Of a stretch of 47,566 nt of DNA, positions 9,147-17,436 are shown in pieces. Numbering within the stretch: position 1 is the stretch's first letter; the number at the start of each line of letters is the position of its first letter. Source of the DNA: Okeania hirsuta (lineage in GTDB: Bacteria > Cyanobacteriota > Cyanobacteriia > Cyanobacteriales > Microcoleaceae); contig NZ_RCBY01000035.1 in assembly GCF_003838195.1 (NCBI RefSeq), forward strand, positions 1-47,566, in the 5' to 3' direction. The notes under the pieces were generated by a model. The model saw only the letters and a program-made list of their open reading frames with translations, was not told the origin of the DNA and searched no databases. Position numbers and translations under genes: made by a program.

Positions 9147-9300
9147 GTAATAATCTCACCCAGCCAACGGCTAATAGTTTTCTGTCCGTCGGGAAAATAT
9201 TTTTTAGCTTTTGACAGCCATTTTTCCAGTTTAAATAATCCCCCTAACCAATTATCTCCATTCTCGAAAATTTCGCTAATTTTCTCTTTTAATTCATGTA
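9143..9300 (-). pseudogene. C-terminal gene fragment, unknown family
   Basis: On the minus strand, about 52 codons ending at TAA (9143-9145) have coding character: LHELKEKISEIFENGDNWLG, then a lysine-rich helix and TISRWLGEII. A stop lies in frame a few codons upstream, and no start is present. Its 5' boundary coincides with the start of the plus-strand TPR-like fragment at 9304, as if two broken genes were joined there. Confidence 0.4.
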
Positions 9301-9303
9301 AAG

Positions 9304-9420
9304 GATACCGAAAAAGCTATATCAGACTATAAAAAAGTCGCCGACTTATACAAACAACAAGAAAATCAAAAGTGGTATAAAGACTCTCTATATCGACTCA
9401 AAAAATTACGAGGATATTAG
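9304..9420 (+). pseudogene. C-terminal TPR-like gene fragment
   Basis: 38 codons plus TAG read EKAISDYKKVADLYKQQ, then DSLYRLKKLRGY. This is the pattern of the last tetratricopeptide repeat of cyanobacterial TPR proteins. There is no start codon and no upstream continuation in this frame. It may be the lost 3' end of the lipoprotein gene starting at 8464. Confidence 0.45.
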
Positions 9421-9480
9421 TATTTGTAGGTTTGATCGAGTGTAAATGTTGAACATTGCCAAAAGCGATCGCTTGTAAAC

Positions 9481-10674
9481 TTATCCCATCGCAGGCATAC
9501 TTAAACCCTTCAAAGTCTGTTTTTTTTCTTCCTCACTCAAACCTTTACCCTGCACTAAAACTCCAAAATTTCCCAACCCCATTGGGTCTATTAATGAATG
9601 TAATACTTCCCTACGCCGCAAAACTTCCTGAATAGAAAACCCTTGATTATTTGATAATTCATTTAATCTATCTCCTAAACCTAACGCCATTAAAAATAAA
9701 GCCTGTTGAGTAAAACCAATATTTTCCAATCCTGACAAAATTCCCTGTTTTTCCAATGCGGTAAAATCCACATGAGCCGTAATATCTTGTCGCCCAATAT
9801 TCCAATATAAGTCATTATTTCGATGATGTTCATAATAACATTGTAGAGTTCCTTGTCTGCGAGTCGGATTATAATAACGTGGTGCTTGATAACCATAATC
9901 AATAGTTAACAAATATCCTTTTTGTAGTTTAGAAGCAACAGTGTTTATCCAATCTAAAGCTTGTAAATTAACCTCCGTTTGATAACCTTCTACATCTGGA
10001 AATGATAGTAAATCTATACCCACTAAATTAAAATATTCAGCAATTCTAGGAGTAGAAGTTTCACCACTTATTTCTATAAATTTTCCATCTGAGTCAGAGC
10101 TTACATAAACTTCTCGAATTTCCCGATCTTCTATGATAATTTTATGTACTGGAAAAGCATCCACTAATTCATTAGAAAATAAACACCCCGTAATTGAACT
10201 ATGAGAAATTTCATCCCAATCACACCACCTCACTTTATATGAGTGTAACCTTTCTTTTTGTTCTTCTTTTAAAACTTCTGACTTTTCGATAATCAGATAT
10301 TTTATTGTTTGGAAAAAATCTAAATGATTTTGCTTTAAATATTCTAAAACTTGCTCTGCTAAAATTCCCTGACCAGCACCCATTTCTACAAGAGTAAAAT
10401 TATAAGGTTGATTGAGAATATTCCACATTTGCATCAATTGTTCTGCCAATAATTCTCCAAAATCTGCACCCCAATGAGAAGATGTTAAAAAATCTCCTTG
10501 TTTACCAATATTCACAGGATGACTTGCATAATAACCATATTGGGGATGGTACAAAACTAAATCCATATATTGGGCAAAAGTAATCCGTTTTTTTGGAGAT
10601 TCATAAATGCTTTGATGGATAATTTTGCACAAATTTTCGTTACTGTTGTTGATAGTTATTTGTAGTTGATTCAT
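9481..10674 (-). CDS. Class I SAM-dependent methyltransferase, MidA/NDUFAF7 family
   Basis: The 397-residue protein has the COG1565 layout: an N-terminal region with FAQYMDLVLYHPQYGYYA, a GDFLTSSHWGADFGELLAEQ block, the SAM-binding motif LVEMGAGQGILAEQVLEYL, FSNELVDAFPVHKI, and LLTIDYGYQAPRYYNPTRRQ. In mitochondria the homologue methylates an arginine of a complex I subunit; in cyanobacteria the substrate is unproven, although NDH-1 subunits are obvious candidates. I place the start at ATG 10674 (MNQLQITINN). The frame stays open to 10752, but that extension is a translated purine-rich repeat (AAGAAGGAAGAAGTAAG type), so I rejected it. Confidence 0.82.
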   Translation of the reverse strand: MNQLQITINNSNENLCKIIHQSIYESPKKRITFAQYMDLVLYHPQYGYYASHPVNIGKQGDFLTSSHWGADFGELLAEQLMQMWNILNQPYNFTLVEMGAGQGILAEQVLEYLKQNHLDFFQTIKYLIIEKSEVLKEEQKERLHSYKVRWCDWDEISHSSITGCLFSNELVDAFPVHKIIIEDREIREVYVSSDSDGKFIEISGETSTPRIAEYFNLVGIDLLSFPDVEGYQTEVNLQALDWINTVASKLQKGYLLTIDYGYQAPRYYNPTRRQGTLQCYYEHHRNNDLYWNIGRQDITAHVDFTALEKQGILSGLENIGFTQQALFLMALGLGDRLNELSNNQGFSIQEVLRRREVLHSLIDPMGLGNFGVLVQGKGLSEEEKKQTLKGLSMPAMG

Positions 10675-10939
10675 AAATTTAAGGAAGAAGGAAGAAGTAA
10701 GAAGGAAGAAGTAAGAAGTAACAAAAAAAAAGTAGATAAGTCTATAGTACAATACAATTCAGTTAAGGATTTTTTTTGCCAGTTCCGTAATCTCAAGAGC
10801 TACTCTAATGGTTCCATACCTTATAAGACTGATGTGCCTTACTAATATGAAATACCCTTAATGTACCTTACTAATATGAAATAGGCTATATCATCTTTCC
10901 CTTCTTCCTTCTTCCTTCCTCCTTCTTCCTTCTTCAAAA
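10675..10939. repeat. Low-complexity and direct-repeat spacer
   Basis: It contains a purine-rich run (10681-10735), a direct repeat with CTTACTAATATGAAATA at about 10838 and 10865, and a pyrimidine-rich run (10900-10935). The CTAATATGAAATA motif recurs near 16558, so this is a dispersed repeat. No gene is seen. Confidence 0.6.
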
Positions 10940-11695
10940 TTATTCCTGAACCTTCTCCTCAGTTAATTTTATTCTTGGCATAGGAATTAACATAGAAACT
11001 TGCTGCCGATATTCCCGATATAAATTCCCATAAATAGAAATCATGTCTACTTCTTCTAATTTAATTCCCACTAACATATAAATTGTTGTACCCAGGGCAA
11101 AAATCAAATGAGAAAATGTCATAGTTGGAGCTGCCCAAAAAGCAATAACAAAACCCAAAATAATCGGGTGGCGAATATATTTGTAAAACCCTGGAGTTCT
11201 AAATCCTAAATATTCATATTCCTGACTGCGCAAATATAAATATACTTGTCGCAAACCAAATAAATCAAAATGGTTAATCATAAAAGTGCTGAGGAAGACA
11301 ATTAACCACCCCAAAGCAAAAATGCCATAAATAATATTAGAATCAATCGGACTTTGTATATTCCAAATAATTCCACCAAGAGAATGCCATTGCCAAAATA
11401 ACAGTAATAATGCCAGACTTGCCATTAAAACATAAGTGCTACGTTCAATCGGATGTGGAATAATTTTCGTCCACCATTTCTTGAAACTTTGACGTGCCAT
11501 AAGACTATGTTGAATAGCAAACAAACCGAGTAATAAAATATCAATTAATATCCCGTTAATCAGAGAACCATCAAAATCGGAATCTAGTGTTTTTGGTACT
11601 ATTAAGTTGCCGACAAAACCAATGCTGTACAGAATAGTTATCATTGATATTAAATAACAAACTACACCATAGATAAATGCTAGTATTCTACTCAT
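10940..11695 (-). CDS. mddA: Methanethiol S-methyltransferase-like integral membrane protein (MddA/NnrU-type)
   Basis: A 251-residue protein with five to six membrane segments. Family marks are LFAIQHSLMARQSFKKWW, HPIERSTYVLMASLALLLL, FWQWHSLGGIIWNI, and the methyltransferase signature FRTPGFYKYIRHPIILGF followed by KLEEVDM. These match the MddA-type proteins that methylate methanethiol to dimethyl sulfide using SAM, within the wider isoprenylcysteine-carboxymethyltransferase/NnrU fold. The enzymatic assignment is by family resemblance only; a related membrane methyltransferase with another small thiol substrate is possible. ATG at 11695 is the only sensible start. The gene is followed on the same strand by a methyltransferase and preceded by a truncated macro-domain gene. 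Confidence 0.65.
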   Translation of the reverse strand: MSRILAFIYGVVCYLISMITILYSIGFVGNLIVPKTLDSDFDGSLINGILIDILLLGLFAIQHSLMARQSFKKWWTKIIPHPIERSTYVLMASLALLLLFWQWHSLGGIIWNIQSPIDSNIIYGIFALGWLIVFLSTFMINHFDLFGLRQVYLYLRSQEYEYLGFRTPGFYKYIRHPIILGFVIAFWAAPTMTFSHLIFALGTTIYMLVGIKLEEVDMISIYGNLYREYRQQVSMLIPMPRIKLTEEKVQE

Positions 11696-11746
11696 ATTTA
11701 TCTGATAAAATATCCATTACTTTATAGAAATAAATGAAATTATTTT

Positions 11747-12100
11747 TTACTCTAGTATTTCACGAAAATCTTCTAAGTATTTTTCATATACTTTAGTCTT
11801 AAAACAAACAAGAACAACCTTTTCAATAGATTTACTTTCCAATAAAAATTGCATAACTTCAGTTATAGCTATTCTTGCTGCTACTTCCACCGGAAAAAAT
11901 AAACCACCAGTAGCAATAGCAGGAAAAGCAATTGTTTTTATAGCATATTTTTCTGCTAAAGCTAAACTATTTTCATAACATCTCATCAGTGTATTCTTCT
12001 CTCCGAAAACTCCAGCTCGCCATCTAGCTGCAACTGGCTGTAAAAACTGAAAGAGGCTAAAACTAGCTCCAAAGGAAATTATTATTATTATTCCCTTCAA
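11747..12100 (-). pseudogene. Macro domain (ADP-ribose-binding) gene lacking its N-terminal half
   Basis: From about residue 27 the protein matches the second half of macro-domain O-acetyl-ADP-ribose deacetylases: WRAGVFGEKN, YENSLALAEKYAIKTIAFPA, IATGGLFFPVEVAARIAI, and a C-terminal LVCFKTKVYEKYLEDF. The first half, which should carry the VNAAN and GGGGVDGAIH loops that bind ADP-ribose, is missing and replaced by a short hydrophobic stretch that does not resemble it. No missing half is found upstream (12101-12254 holds a heptamer repeat). Without the first loop the protein cannot form the usual binding cleft, so I treat it as a 5'-truncated relic; a repurposed short protein is less likely. 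Confidence 0.7.
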
Positions 12101-12201
12101 TTCTAGTTTTAACCTCTTTATTTAAGACTCAGCAATAGTACAATTAGCGTTTGATATTCCCTAAACTCCAAAAATGCTAGGTATAAGAAACTGGTGCAAG
12201 C

Positions 12202-12241
12202 AATTATTAATTATTAATTATTAATTATTAATTATTAATTA
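12202..12241. repeat. Heptamer tandem repeat (TAATTAT), second array
   Basis: Period-7 array of AATTATT units, between five and six copies, ending 13 bp from the stop codon of the thioredoxin gene. Same unit as at 2927-2966. Confidence 0.85.
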
Positions 12242-12254
12242 CCTAACACCTTCT

Positions 12255-12626
12255 TCATCCCATTAACTGAGGTTCCAAAAGTCGAGTTAGACAAGTTTTT
12301 TGGTAACTGGTCATAAAAGTATCTAATGTCCGTAAAAAATCTTCCCGTACCTGGAAATGATCCACTCGATTCACTACTTGGCCATTTTCAAATAAAATCA
12401 GGGTAGGCAAAGTTCTGAGTTGATATTTACTAGCAAGCTTTAAACTTTCGTCAGCATTCACCCCCACCAGCTTTAAGTGGCCATTCCATTCAGACTGAAA
12501 TTGAATTAATTGGGGGACAATCATTTTACATAGGCCACACCACGGTGCCCAAAAATTTACTAAAACCGGGTTAGAGGCATCTAACACCTCTTTTTTAAAA
12601 GTTTTTTCGTTAATTGACAAAAGCAT
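12255..12626 (-). CDS. Thioredoxin-family protein with CGLC active site
   Basis: A 123-residue single-domain thioredoxin: VLVNFWAPWCGLCKMIVPQL holds the redox pair Cys30/Cys33, followed by GVNADESLKLASKYQLRTLP with the cis-proline motif and LILFENGQVV. The active site is CGLC rather than the usual CGPC, which is known for some cyanobacterial thioredoxins (TrxC-like) and usually shifts redox potential and partner choice. A third cysteine lies in the C-terminal helix. It sits 47 bp downstream of the Z-ISO-like gene on the same strand, so the two may be co-transcribed. The active residues are seen; the physiological partner is unknown. Confidence 0.88.
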   Translation of the reverse strand: MLLSINEKTFKKEVLDASNPVLVNFWAPWCGLCKMIVPQLIQFQSEWNGHLKLVGVNADESLKLASKYQLRTLPTLILFENGQVVNRVDHFQVREDFLRTLDTFMTSYQKTCLTRLLEPQLMG

Positions 12627-12673
12627 GGCTTCTCGATCTGAGTTAATTAAATTTTTTATATCCTGGGATCATG

Positions 12674-13387
12674 CTACCAGTCTACGCTCCCAGTTGCACG
12701 GATTAGTAGTGGATGAGCTTGCCAAAGTAAGAAGATAAAAACAGCTACTCCCACATAGGCCCATCGGAGAAACTCCTGTAACTGTAGAGTTTGACGTCCT
12801 TGGATAATAGCGACAAAAGGTATAACCGATGTGCGAAACTTTAACTTTTCAAAAGATTCACCAAAACGCTGTTGAAGTCGTCGATCCCCATGCCATACAC
12901 CAAACAAATGATGGAGTATGAGGCCAAAAGATGTTACTAAGGTAAAACTTGTCCCTAACCAAAGAGTATGGGCAATACACCAAATTACTTGGCCGACCAT
13001 TTGAGGATGGCGGGTAATCCGAATAATCCCTGTTTCATAGAGATGGACTTGGGGTTTTTGAATTGCAGCAATTTCTAAAAGATTGAATGTAGAGGGATAG
13101 AGAAAAATAAATGAAATTGCTGATAGTATCCAGACTATAGGCTTAACTATTGGGACACCTTGCAGTTGCCATAACTGCAACCCATCGTAACGGTGGTTGA
13201 AAAAGTAAATAATCAGAATTACTGCTAGTGGTAGACTGACCAGAGCAAATAAGATGCGATAGGGTCTAGGACCAATTTTGGTTTCGGCCCACGGTCGGAG
13301 GGCTGCCAAACCACTATGGGCGATTGCAAAACTTAGCAGTAACCCCAACATAATTAAATGGCTAGGGGTTAACCAATCATTAGACAT
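12674..13387 (-). CDS. 15-cis-zeta-carotene isomerase (Z-ISO)-like NnrU-family membrane protein
   Basis: A 237-residue protein with about six membrane segments. It contains the blocks I know from plant Z-ISO: HSGLAALRPWAETKIGPRPY, FALVSLPLAVILIIYF, NHRYDGLQLWQLQGVP, FLYPSTFNLLEIAA, ETGIIRITRHPQMVGQ, WCIAHTLWLGTS, HHLFGVWHGDRRLQQRFGE, and RTSVIPFVAIIQGRQ. Z-ISO is a haem-dependent enzyme that isomerises the 15-cis double bond of zeta-carotene between the two desaturation steps of lycopene synthesis. The conserved histidines (His24 and those of the RHPQ and AHTLW segments) fit haem ligation. The NnrU label is historic and comes from nitrite reductase clusters. The downstream thioredoxin is close enough for an operon. 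Enzyme activity in cyanobacteria is inferred from plant homology. Confidence 0.8.
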   Translation of the reverse strand: MSNDWLTPSHLIMLGLLLSFAIAHSGLAALRPWAETKIGPRPYRILFALVSLPLAVILIIYFFNHRYDGLQLWQLQGVPIVKPIVWILSAISFIFLYPSTFNLLEIAAIQKPQVHLYETGIIRITRHPQMVGQVIWCIAHTLWLGTSFTLVTSFGLILHHLFGVWHGDRRLQQRFGESFEKLKFRTSVIPFVAIIQGRQTLQLQEFLRWAYVGVAVFIFLLWQAHPLLIRATGSVDW

Positions 13388-13693
13388 GGGTATTATGGGA
13401 CATTGATAATAAAAGTTAACTTTTGGAGGAATCCTCCAGCAGTATGCTGAAGGGACGTAATGCCAACCCCTTGAGTGGGGAAGGAAATGCGGTGAGTGTA
13501 GAGTTTGATTTTCCCAATAAATTATTGATTCCCTAGCTCAGGAATTTGGAAATCAAAGGTCTTCAACTCTCAACCTCTGTCTTAAGGACTTTTGTCCCTG
13601 ATTCAGTTTAATCTAAACAGGACAATCAGAGCTTGATTAACTAACAAGATTGAAGATATGGAGCATGGAGTTAACGAAGTCAGAAGTCAGAAG
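13388..13693. other. Upstream region of the Z-ISO-like gene, no gene seen
   Basis: About 300 bp without coding signal. It should hold the promoter for the minus-strand Z-ISO/thioredoxin pair. No recognisable operator was found. It borders a hairpin repeat element at 13694. Confidence 0.4.
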
Positions 13694-13790
13694 TATATTT
13701 TTGTAACGGAGATTTGAGCTTCGCTCCAAAAATATTTCGCCTTAAAAGGCGGGTTTACGCGACCCAATTATTTTGATAATTTTAATTTCT
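13694..13790 (+). mobile_element. Solitary IS-end-like hairpin element, copy 1
   Basis: It contains an imperfect inverted repeat (TATTTTTGTAACGGAG paired with CTCCAAAAATA), then the hairpin CGCCTTAAAAGGCG, then GACCCAATTATTTTGATAAT and an AATTTTAATT tail. The same order occurs at 30270-30358. A weaker version (CGCCCTAAAAGGGCG, then AACCCAATTTTT and AATTTTAATT) lies upstream of the tnpB gene near 35978. I infer a non-autonomous derivative of the IS200/IS605-type element. Confidence 0.6.
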
Positions 13791-13991
13791 TCCTGATTTA
13801 ATCAAATAAGTAACTTAAATGCCAACCAATTTAAGACAGAAAAACACTGTAAATTCAAACTTGTTAAAACTTTTCCACTCTCTACTTGCTCTGGAAAGAC
13901 CTACCGAGTCAAATCAAATACCATTAAGCAATTTGCCCATTTGCTAACTCTTTGGGCGTTAACTTCCTCAATTTCTTTTTCCTTTAACAAT

Positions 13992-14996
13992 ATGTCTGAG
14001 CTTCCTTTCACCCTAGACCAATTACGCATTCTCAAGGCGATCGCTGCTGAAGGTAGTTTTAAACGAGCTGCCGATAGTTTGTTTGTTTCTCAACCAGCGG
14101 TTAGTTTACAGGTACAAAATTTAGAGCGACAGTTGAATGTACCTTTATTCGACCGGGGTGGCCGCCGGGCACAATTAACTGAAGCTGGTCATTTGCTACT
14201 TACTTATGGTGAGAAGATATTATCTTTGTGTCAAGAGACTTGCCGAGCTATTGAGGATTTACAAAACCTTCAGGGTGGTACTTTAATTGTTGGTGCTTCT
14301 CAAACTACTGGTACTTATTTACTACCCCGAATGATTGGGATGTTTAGGCAAAAATATCCTGATGTAGCTGTGCAGTTACACGTTCATTCTACTCGTCGTA
14401 CTGCTTGGAGTGTTGCTAATGGACAAATAGATTTAGCTATTGTTGGGGGTGAAGTTCCTCCAGAGTTACAAGAGTCTTTGGAAGTTATACCTTATGCTGA
14501 AGATGAGTTGGCTTTAATTTTGCCTGTTTCTCATTCTTTGGCAGAAAAGGAGACTATTCAAAAGGATGATTTGTATCATTTAAATTTTATTACTCTAGAT
14601 TCTCAATCTACTATTCGTAAGGTAATTGATCAGGTATTATCCCGTAGTGGTATTGATACTCGCCGTCTGAAAGTGGAGATGGAATTAAATTCAATTGAGG
14701 CAATTAAGAATGCTGTTCAATCTGGTTTGGGGGTAGCTTTTGTTTCTGTTTCAGCTATTGAGAAAGACTTACAAATTGGGGTTTTGACTACGGCTAAAAT
14801 AGAGCAGATAGTTGTCAATAGAATATTATCGGTTATTTATAATCCTAATCGTTACCGCTCTAAAGCTGCCGAGGCTTTTAGTAAGGAAATTTTACCTTTG
14901 TTTTCTAGTCTCAATTTTAATCCAGATAAGATTAAACCTTTATCTAAAGAAATACAGCCTATAGAGATAGTAACAAATAATGTTAGTGAAACTTGA
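13992..14996 (+). CDS. rbcR: LysR-family transcriptional regulator RbcR
   Basis: A 334-residue LysR regulator. The N-terminal winged helix-turn-helix is [20 protein letters not shown] followed by [20 protein letters not shown]; the effector domain begins with [20 protein letters not shown]. The sequence closely follows the cyanobacterial RbcR type, which activates RuBisCO genes and responds to carbon status. CmpR/NdhR paralogues are the alternative but differ in the EDLQNLQGG linker as I recall. ATG at 13992 gives the usual [10 protein letters not shown] start; the frame extends to TTG 13941, but those residues do not belong to the family. No rbcL is in the window, so regulation would be in trans. 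The C-terminal tail of about 25 residues is polar and variable. Confidence 0.85.
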   Translation: MSELPFTLDQLRILKAIAAEGSFKRAADSLFVSQPAVSLQVQNLERQLNVPLFDRGGRRAQLTEAGHLLLTYGEKILSLCQETCRAIEDLQNLQGGTLIVGASQTTGTYLLPRMIGMFRQKYPDVAVQLHVHSTRRTAWSVANGQIDLAIVGGEVPPELQESLEVIPYAEDELALILPVSHSLAEKETIQKDDLYHLNFITLDSQSTIRKVIDQVLSRSGIDTRRLKVEMELNSIEAIKNAVQSGLGVAFVSVSAIEKDLQIGVLTTAKIEQIVVNRILSVIYNPNRYRSKAAEAFSKEILPLFSSLNFNPDKIKPLSKEIQPIEIVTNNVSET

Positions 14997-15834
14997 ATAT
15001 CGACTATTAATGGAGAATTTTTGAATCAATTATCAGTAATACAATTTTCCAAAAATAATATTATGAATAATTTGGGTGATTAAAAGATAGGTGCAGGAGA
15101 TGTCCCTTTGACTAAAAAGATAATTTCCGACCTAAAAAATGATATCGAAGCTATTTATTCTGACTTTGTCCTCATAACTCCTAAGAAATAGTCTACCTAA
15201 TTTGTAACAAATATTTATCAAACTGGTATAAGTGTTTCGGCATTTAAACTTTATCTCTCAATGGGCGGTTAAGGGAACACCAGAGATGAGAAAACTGTCT
15301 GAGGGAATATAGAATCTCAATGGGTATTAGTTGAGTTCCAGTTCAAATTTTCCTATCAACTGGAGTTACAAACAATTAACTGATAATTGAATAGTTGGCA
15401 TCTTAAACCCAGGGTTAAAAATATAGATAACAAGTTCAGTTTATACTCATAGATTTATAATTTAATAATGAATATAAATTAACCAAGTTTATTATTTGAA
15501 AAACTCAATAAATATAGAAGAAGATTCAGCAAATTTTGCTCGCAATAAAGATTAATTGGCTCGAGTATATTTGATGTTTGCTAGAATAACAATTTTTTCA
15601 CATTCTTAGAGCTGATTTATAAAGTAAATATTAAGAGGATAAATACTTTACATTGTAAGGGTTTGACACTATCTAAGCCCCAAGGGCATAACTTTTGAAA
15701 AACCCATGCTAGAAATGGAATTCAGCTCAGTTTACAAATAAGCTCTAAGATCGGAGACGAGAAAATGCCTAAATAAAAATGATAATCAAGGTCAAGATAC
15801 AAACATGGATTCTATAAATTGATAGTGAAGCTGT
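14997..15834. other. 838-bp gene-free region
   Basis: No convincing gene. One 33-codon stretch at about 15087-15191 reads like coding sequence (VPLTKKIISDLKNDIEAIYS) but has no start and stops upstream, so it may be a relic. Near 15830 lies one end of the MITE-B family (GTTCAACCGGATTTGATAT). Confidence 0.4.
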
Positions 15835-16434
15835 TCAACCGGATTTGATATTAGACAAATTTTTGACATAATTAATAACTTCTGGAAAAAAAGTCAAAAA
15901 ATCCGACTCAATTTCAGTATAATTTTTAATCAGTTCATTTCCAGCAGTAGCAAGATTATTTTCTCTCTTCAAACGTTTAGATAAACGGACAAAACTTAAG
16001 TTAATCCCTGATAAGTTTTTGTAGGAACTAAGCCAATTTTCAGATATAATTTTAGGTAATATTTTTTGTAATCTATCAGGTAAAATTTCCTGATTTTTTT
16101 GCAAAATAATATATATTTTTTGCACAAATACATCTAAGTTTTCATATGCAAATAAGTTCCAGTGATTGGCTAAAAAATGGTCATAACAAATATCAATAAT
16201 TATTCCTGCTAAACGTCTATGACTATTACTAATACGATTTTTACTTCTCAAATATATTGGATGAGTATCAGTAAAGCAATCAACTTGACGATGAGTTTTG
16301 ATTCCTTGAATAATTTCATGGCTATAAATAGTTTCATATTGTTCTAGATACCCTTTGACAAAATCACCTAATAAATTTCCTATTTGTGATTCGGGAGTAT
16401 TTTTCGCTAAAAATAAATGAGCTAGATAGTTCAT
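15835..16434 (-). CDS. acpH: Acyl carrier protein phosphodiesterase (AcpH)
   Basis: A 199-residue protein of the ACP phosphodiesterase family, which removes the 4'-phosphopantetheine arm from holo-ACP and belongs to the HD-like metal hydrolases. Visible signature: MNYLAHLFLAKNTPESQIGN at the start, LLGDFVKGYLEQY, IQGIKTHRQVDCFTDTHPIY with the His and Asp residues expected for metal binding, and IIIDICYDHFLANHW. Length matches E. coli AcpH. It is a single gene with its own promoter, flanked by repeat-rich DNA; the 3' side ends at a MITE-B-like terminus. The physiological role in cyanobacteria is not established. Confidence 0.85.
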   Translation of the reverse strand: MNYLAHLFLAKNTPESQIGNLLGDFVKGYLEQYETIYSHEIIQGIKTHRQVDCFTDTHPIYLRSKNRISNSHRRLAGIIIDICYDHFLANHWNLFAYENLDVFVQKIYIILQKNQEILPDRLQKILPKIISENWLSSYKNLSGINLSFVRLSKRLKRENNLATAGNELIKNYTEIESDFLTFFPEVINYVKNLSNIKSG

Positions 16435-17242
16435 AAGTAGATAGTTATATCATTTTCAAGTAAAGTACATAGCAGTTATAGCAGAAGGAAGAAAGAAAAA
16501 GTAATAAGGAAGAAGAAAAAATCTGGCGTTGTCTAAGTTTTAAGCTTTTGATATGTCCTAATATGAAATACCAAAATTTTTGCTACAAATACGCACGGCT
16601 GTTTCAAGGAGTCAGTCCTCAGTCCTAAGTAGGAATAGCCTACATATCATTTATTAGACTCAAACTCTGTTTTTAGTCAAATCAATATTTCTGGGTAAAG
16701 TTTTTTAACTAGCTAAATTATTCGTAGCATTCTTTTTTATCTTTCATATAACCTTTCCTTCAACTACTATATATTTTGATTTTATATAAAATCTCTATTG
16801 GAATTCAAGAATAGATCACAGTAATAGGAGTTTCAGACTTTATTCTCTATTTTTTGTTTTTGACAAATCCTGTACATCAAGAGTGTATAAATATCAATAT
16901 TAATTAATATTAGAAATCTCTATCAACTAAGAAAGAGGAAACAGATAACAGGAATAAATAATTGACAATTTATAAATAAGAATTGCTTTGATTTTTGATT
17001 TTTGGAGAAGTCTATTGCCTAGATTTTATGATTAAATTTTGAAATACTTCCAATCATATCTATGTTAAAGCAAAGTTAAACTGCTCAGGATAATTTATAC
17101 AAAAACCAATATCTATTGAAATAAGTTAGAAATGACGATTGACGTTATTAGCTAACAGCTTATACAATAAATCAAAATTATGATGATTAAACTACCCTAG
17201 ATTTTTCCGAAGCTCTTTCATAAATTAAGTGGATTTTGTAGC
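16435..17242. repeat. Gene-free region with a dispersed repeat
   Basis: It holds a CTAATATGAAATA repeat near 16560 and one copy (16661-16750) of a dispersed repeat whose inverted second copy lies at 31761-31850. The rest is very AT-rich leader DNA before the MCP-like gene. I see no gene. Confidence 0.5.
16661..16750 (-). repeat. Dispersed 90-bp repeat, copy 1
   Basis: The complement contains AAAAAAGAATGCTACGAATA, then a TTAAAA-ACTTTAC segment, and GATTTGACTAAAAACAGAGT, all present in the same order at 31761-31850 in the opposite orientation. Confidence 0.75.
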
Positions 17243-17386
17243 ATGGCAAACACTCTAGAATCTATTATTAATCTACCGAAGCTAAATTCTGAATCTACCC
17301 TCAGAGAATTACCACTGACTGATTTTCAAGTAAGTCCGATGACTTCCCTAGAATTAGTTGAATATCAGTCAGAGAATTACCACTGA
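17243..17386 (+). pseudogene. Severed N-terminus of the MCP-like gene
   Basis: ATG at 17243 opens a frame reading MANTLESIINLPKLNSESTL, then RELPLTDFQVSPMTSLELVE. It runs into a stop (TGA at 17384-17386) caused by a 68-bp tandem duplication. Removing one copy joins this frame without interruption to the long frame that now begins at 17407. It is therefore the natural start of that gene, lost by frameshift. Confidence 0.8.
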
Positions 17387-17436
17387 CTGATTTTCAAGTA
17401 AGTCCGATGACTTCCCTAGAATTAGTTGAATATCAG
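17301..17436. repeat. Perfect 68-bp tandem duplication
   Basis: Two identical 68-bp units, 17301-17368 and 17369-17436, each beginning TCAGAGAATTACCACTGACT and ending GAATATCAG. I see no mismatch between them, which suggests a recent event. 68 is not a multiple of three, so the duplication shifts the frame of the gene it lies in. Confidence 0.92.

Noticed and set aside
10675-10752. N-terminal extension of the MidA-like gene (frame open to 10752)
   Set aside because: The extension translates a purine-rich low-complexity repeat into Phe/Leu/Ser-rich sequence unlike the family; the ATG at 10674 starts the conserved protein.
2927-12241. Heptamer arrays considered as CRISPR-like repeats
   Set aside because: They are head-to-tail 7-mers without spacers, and no cas gene is present.
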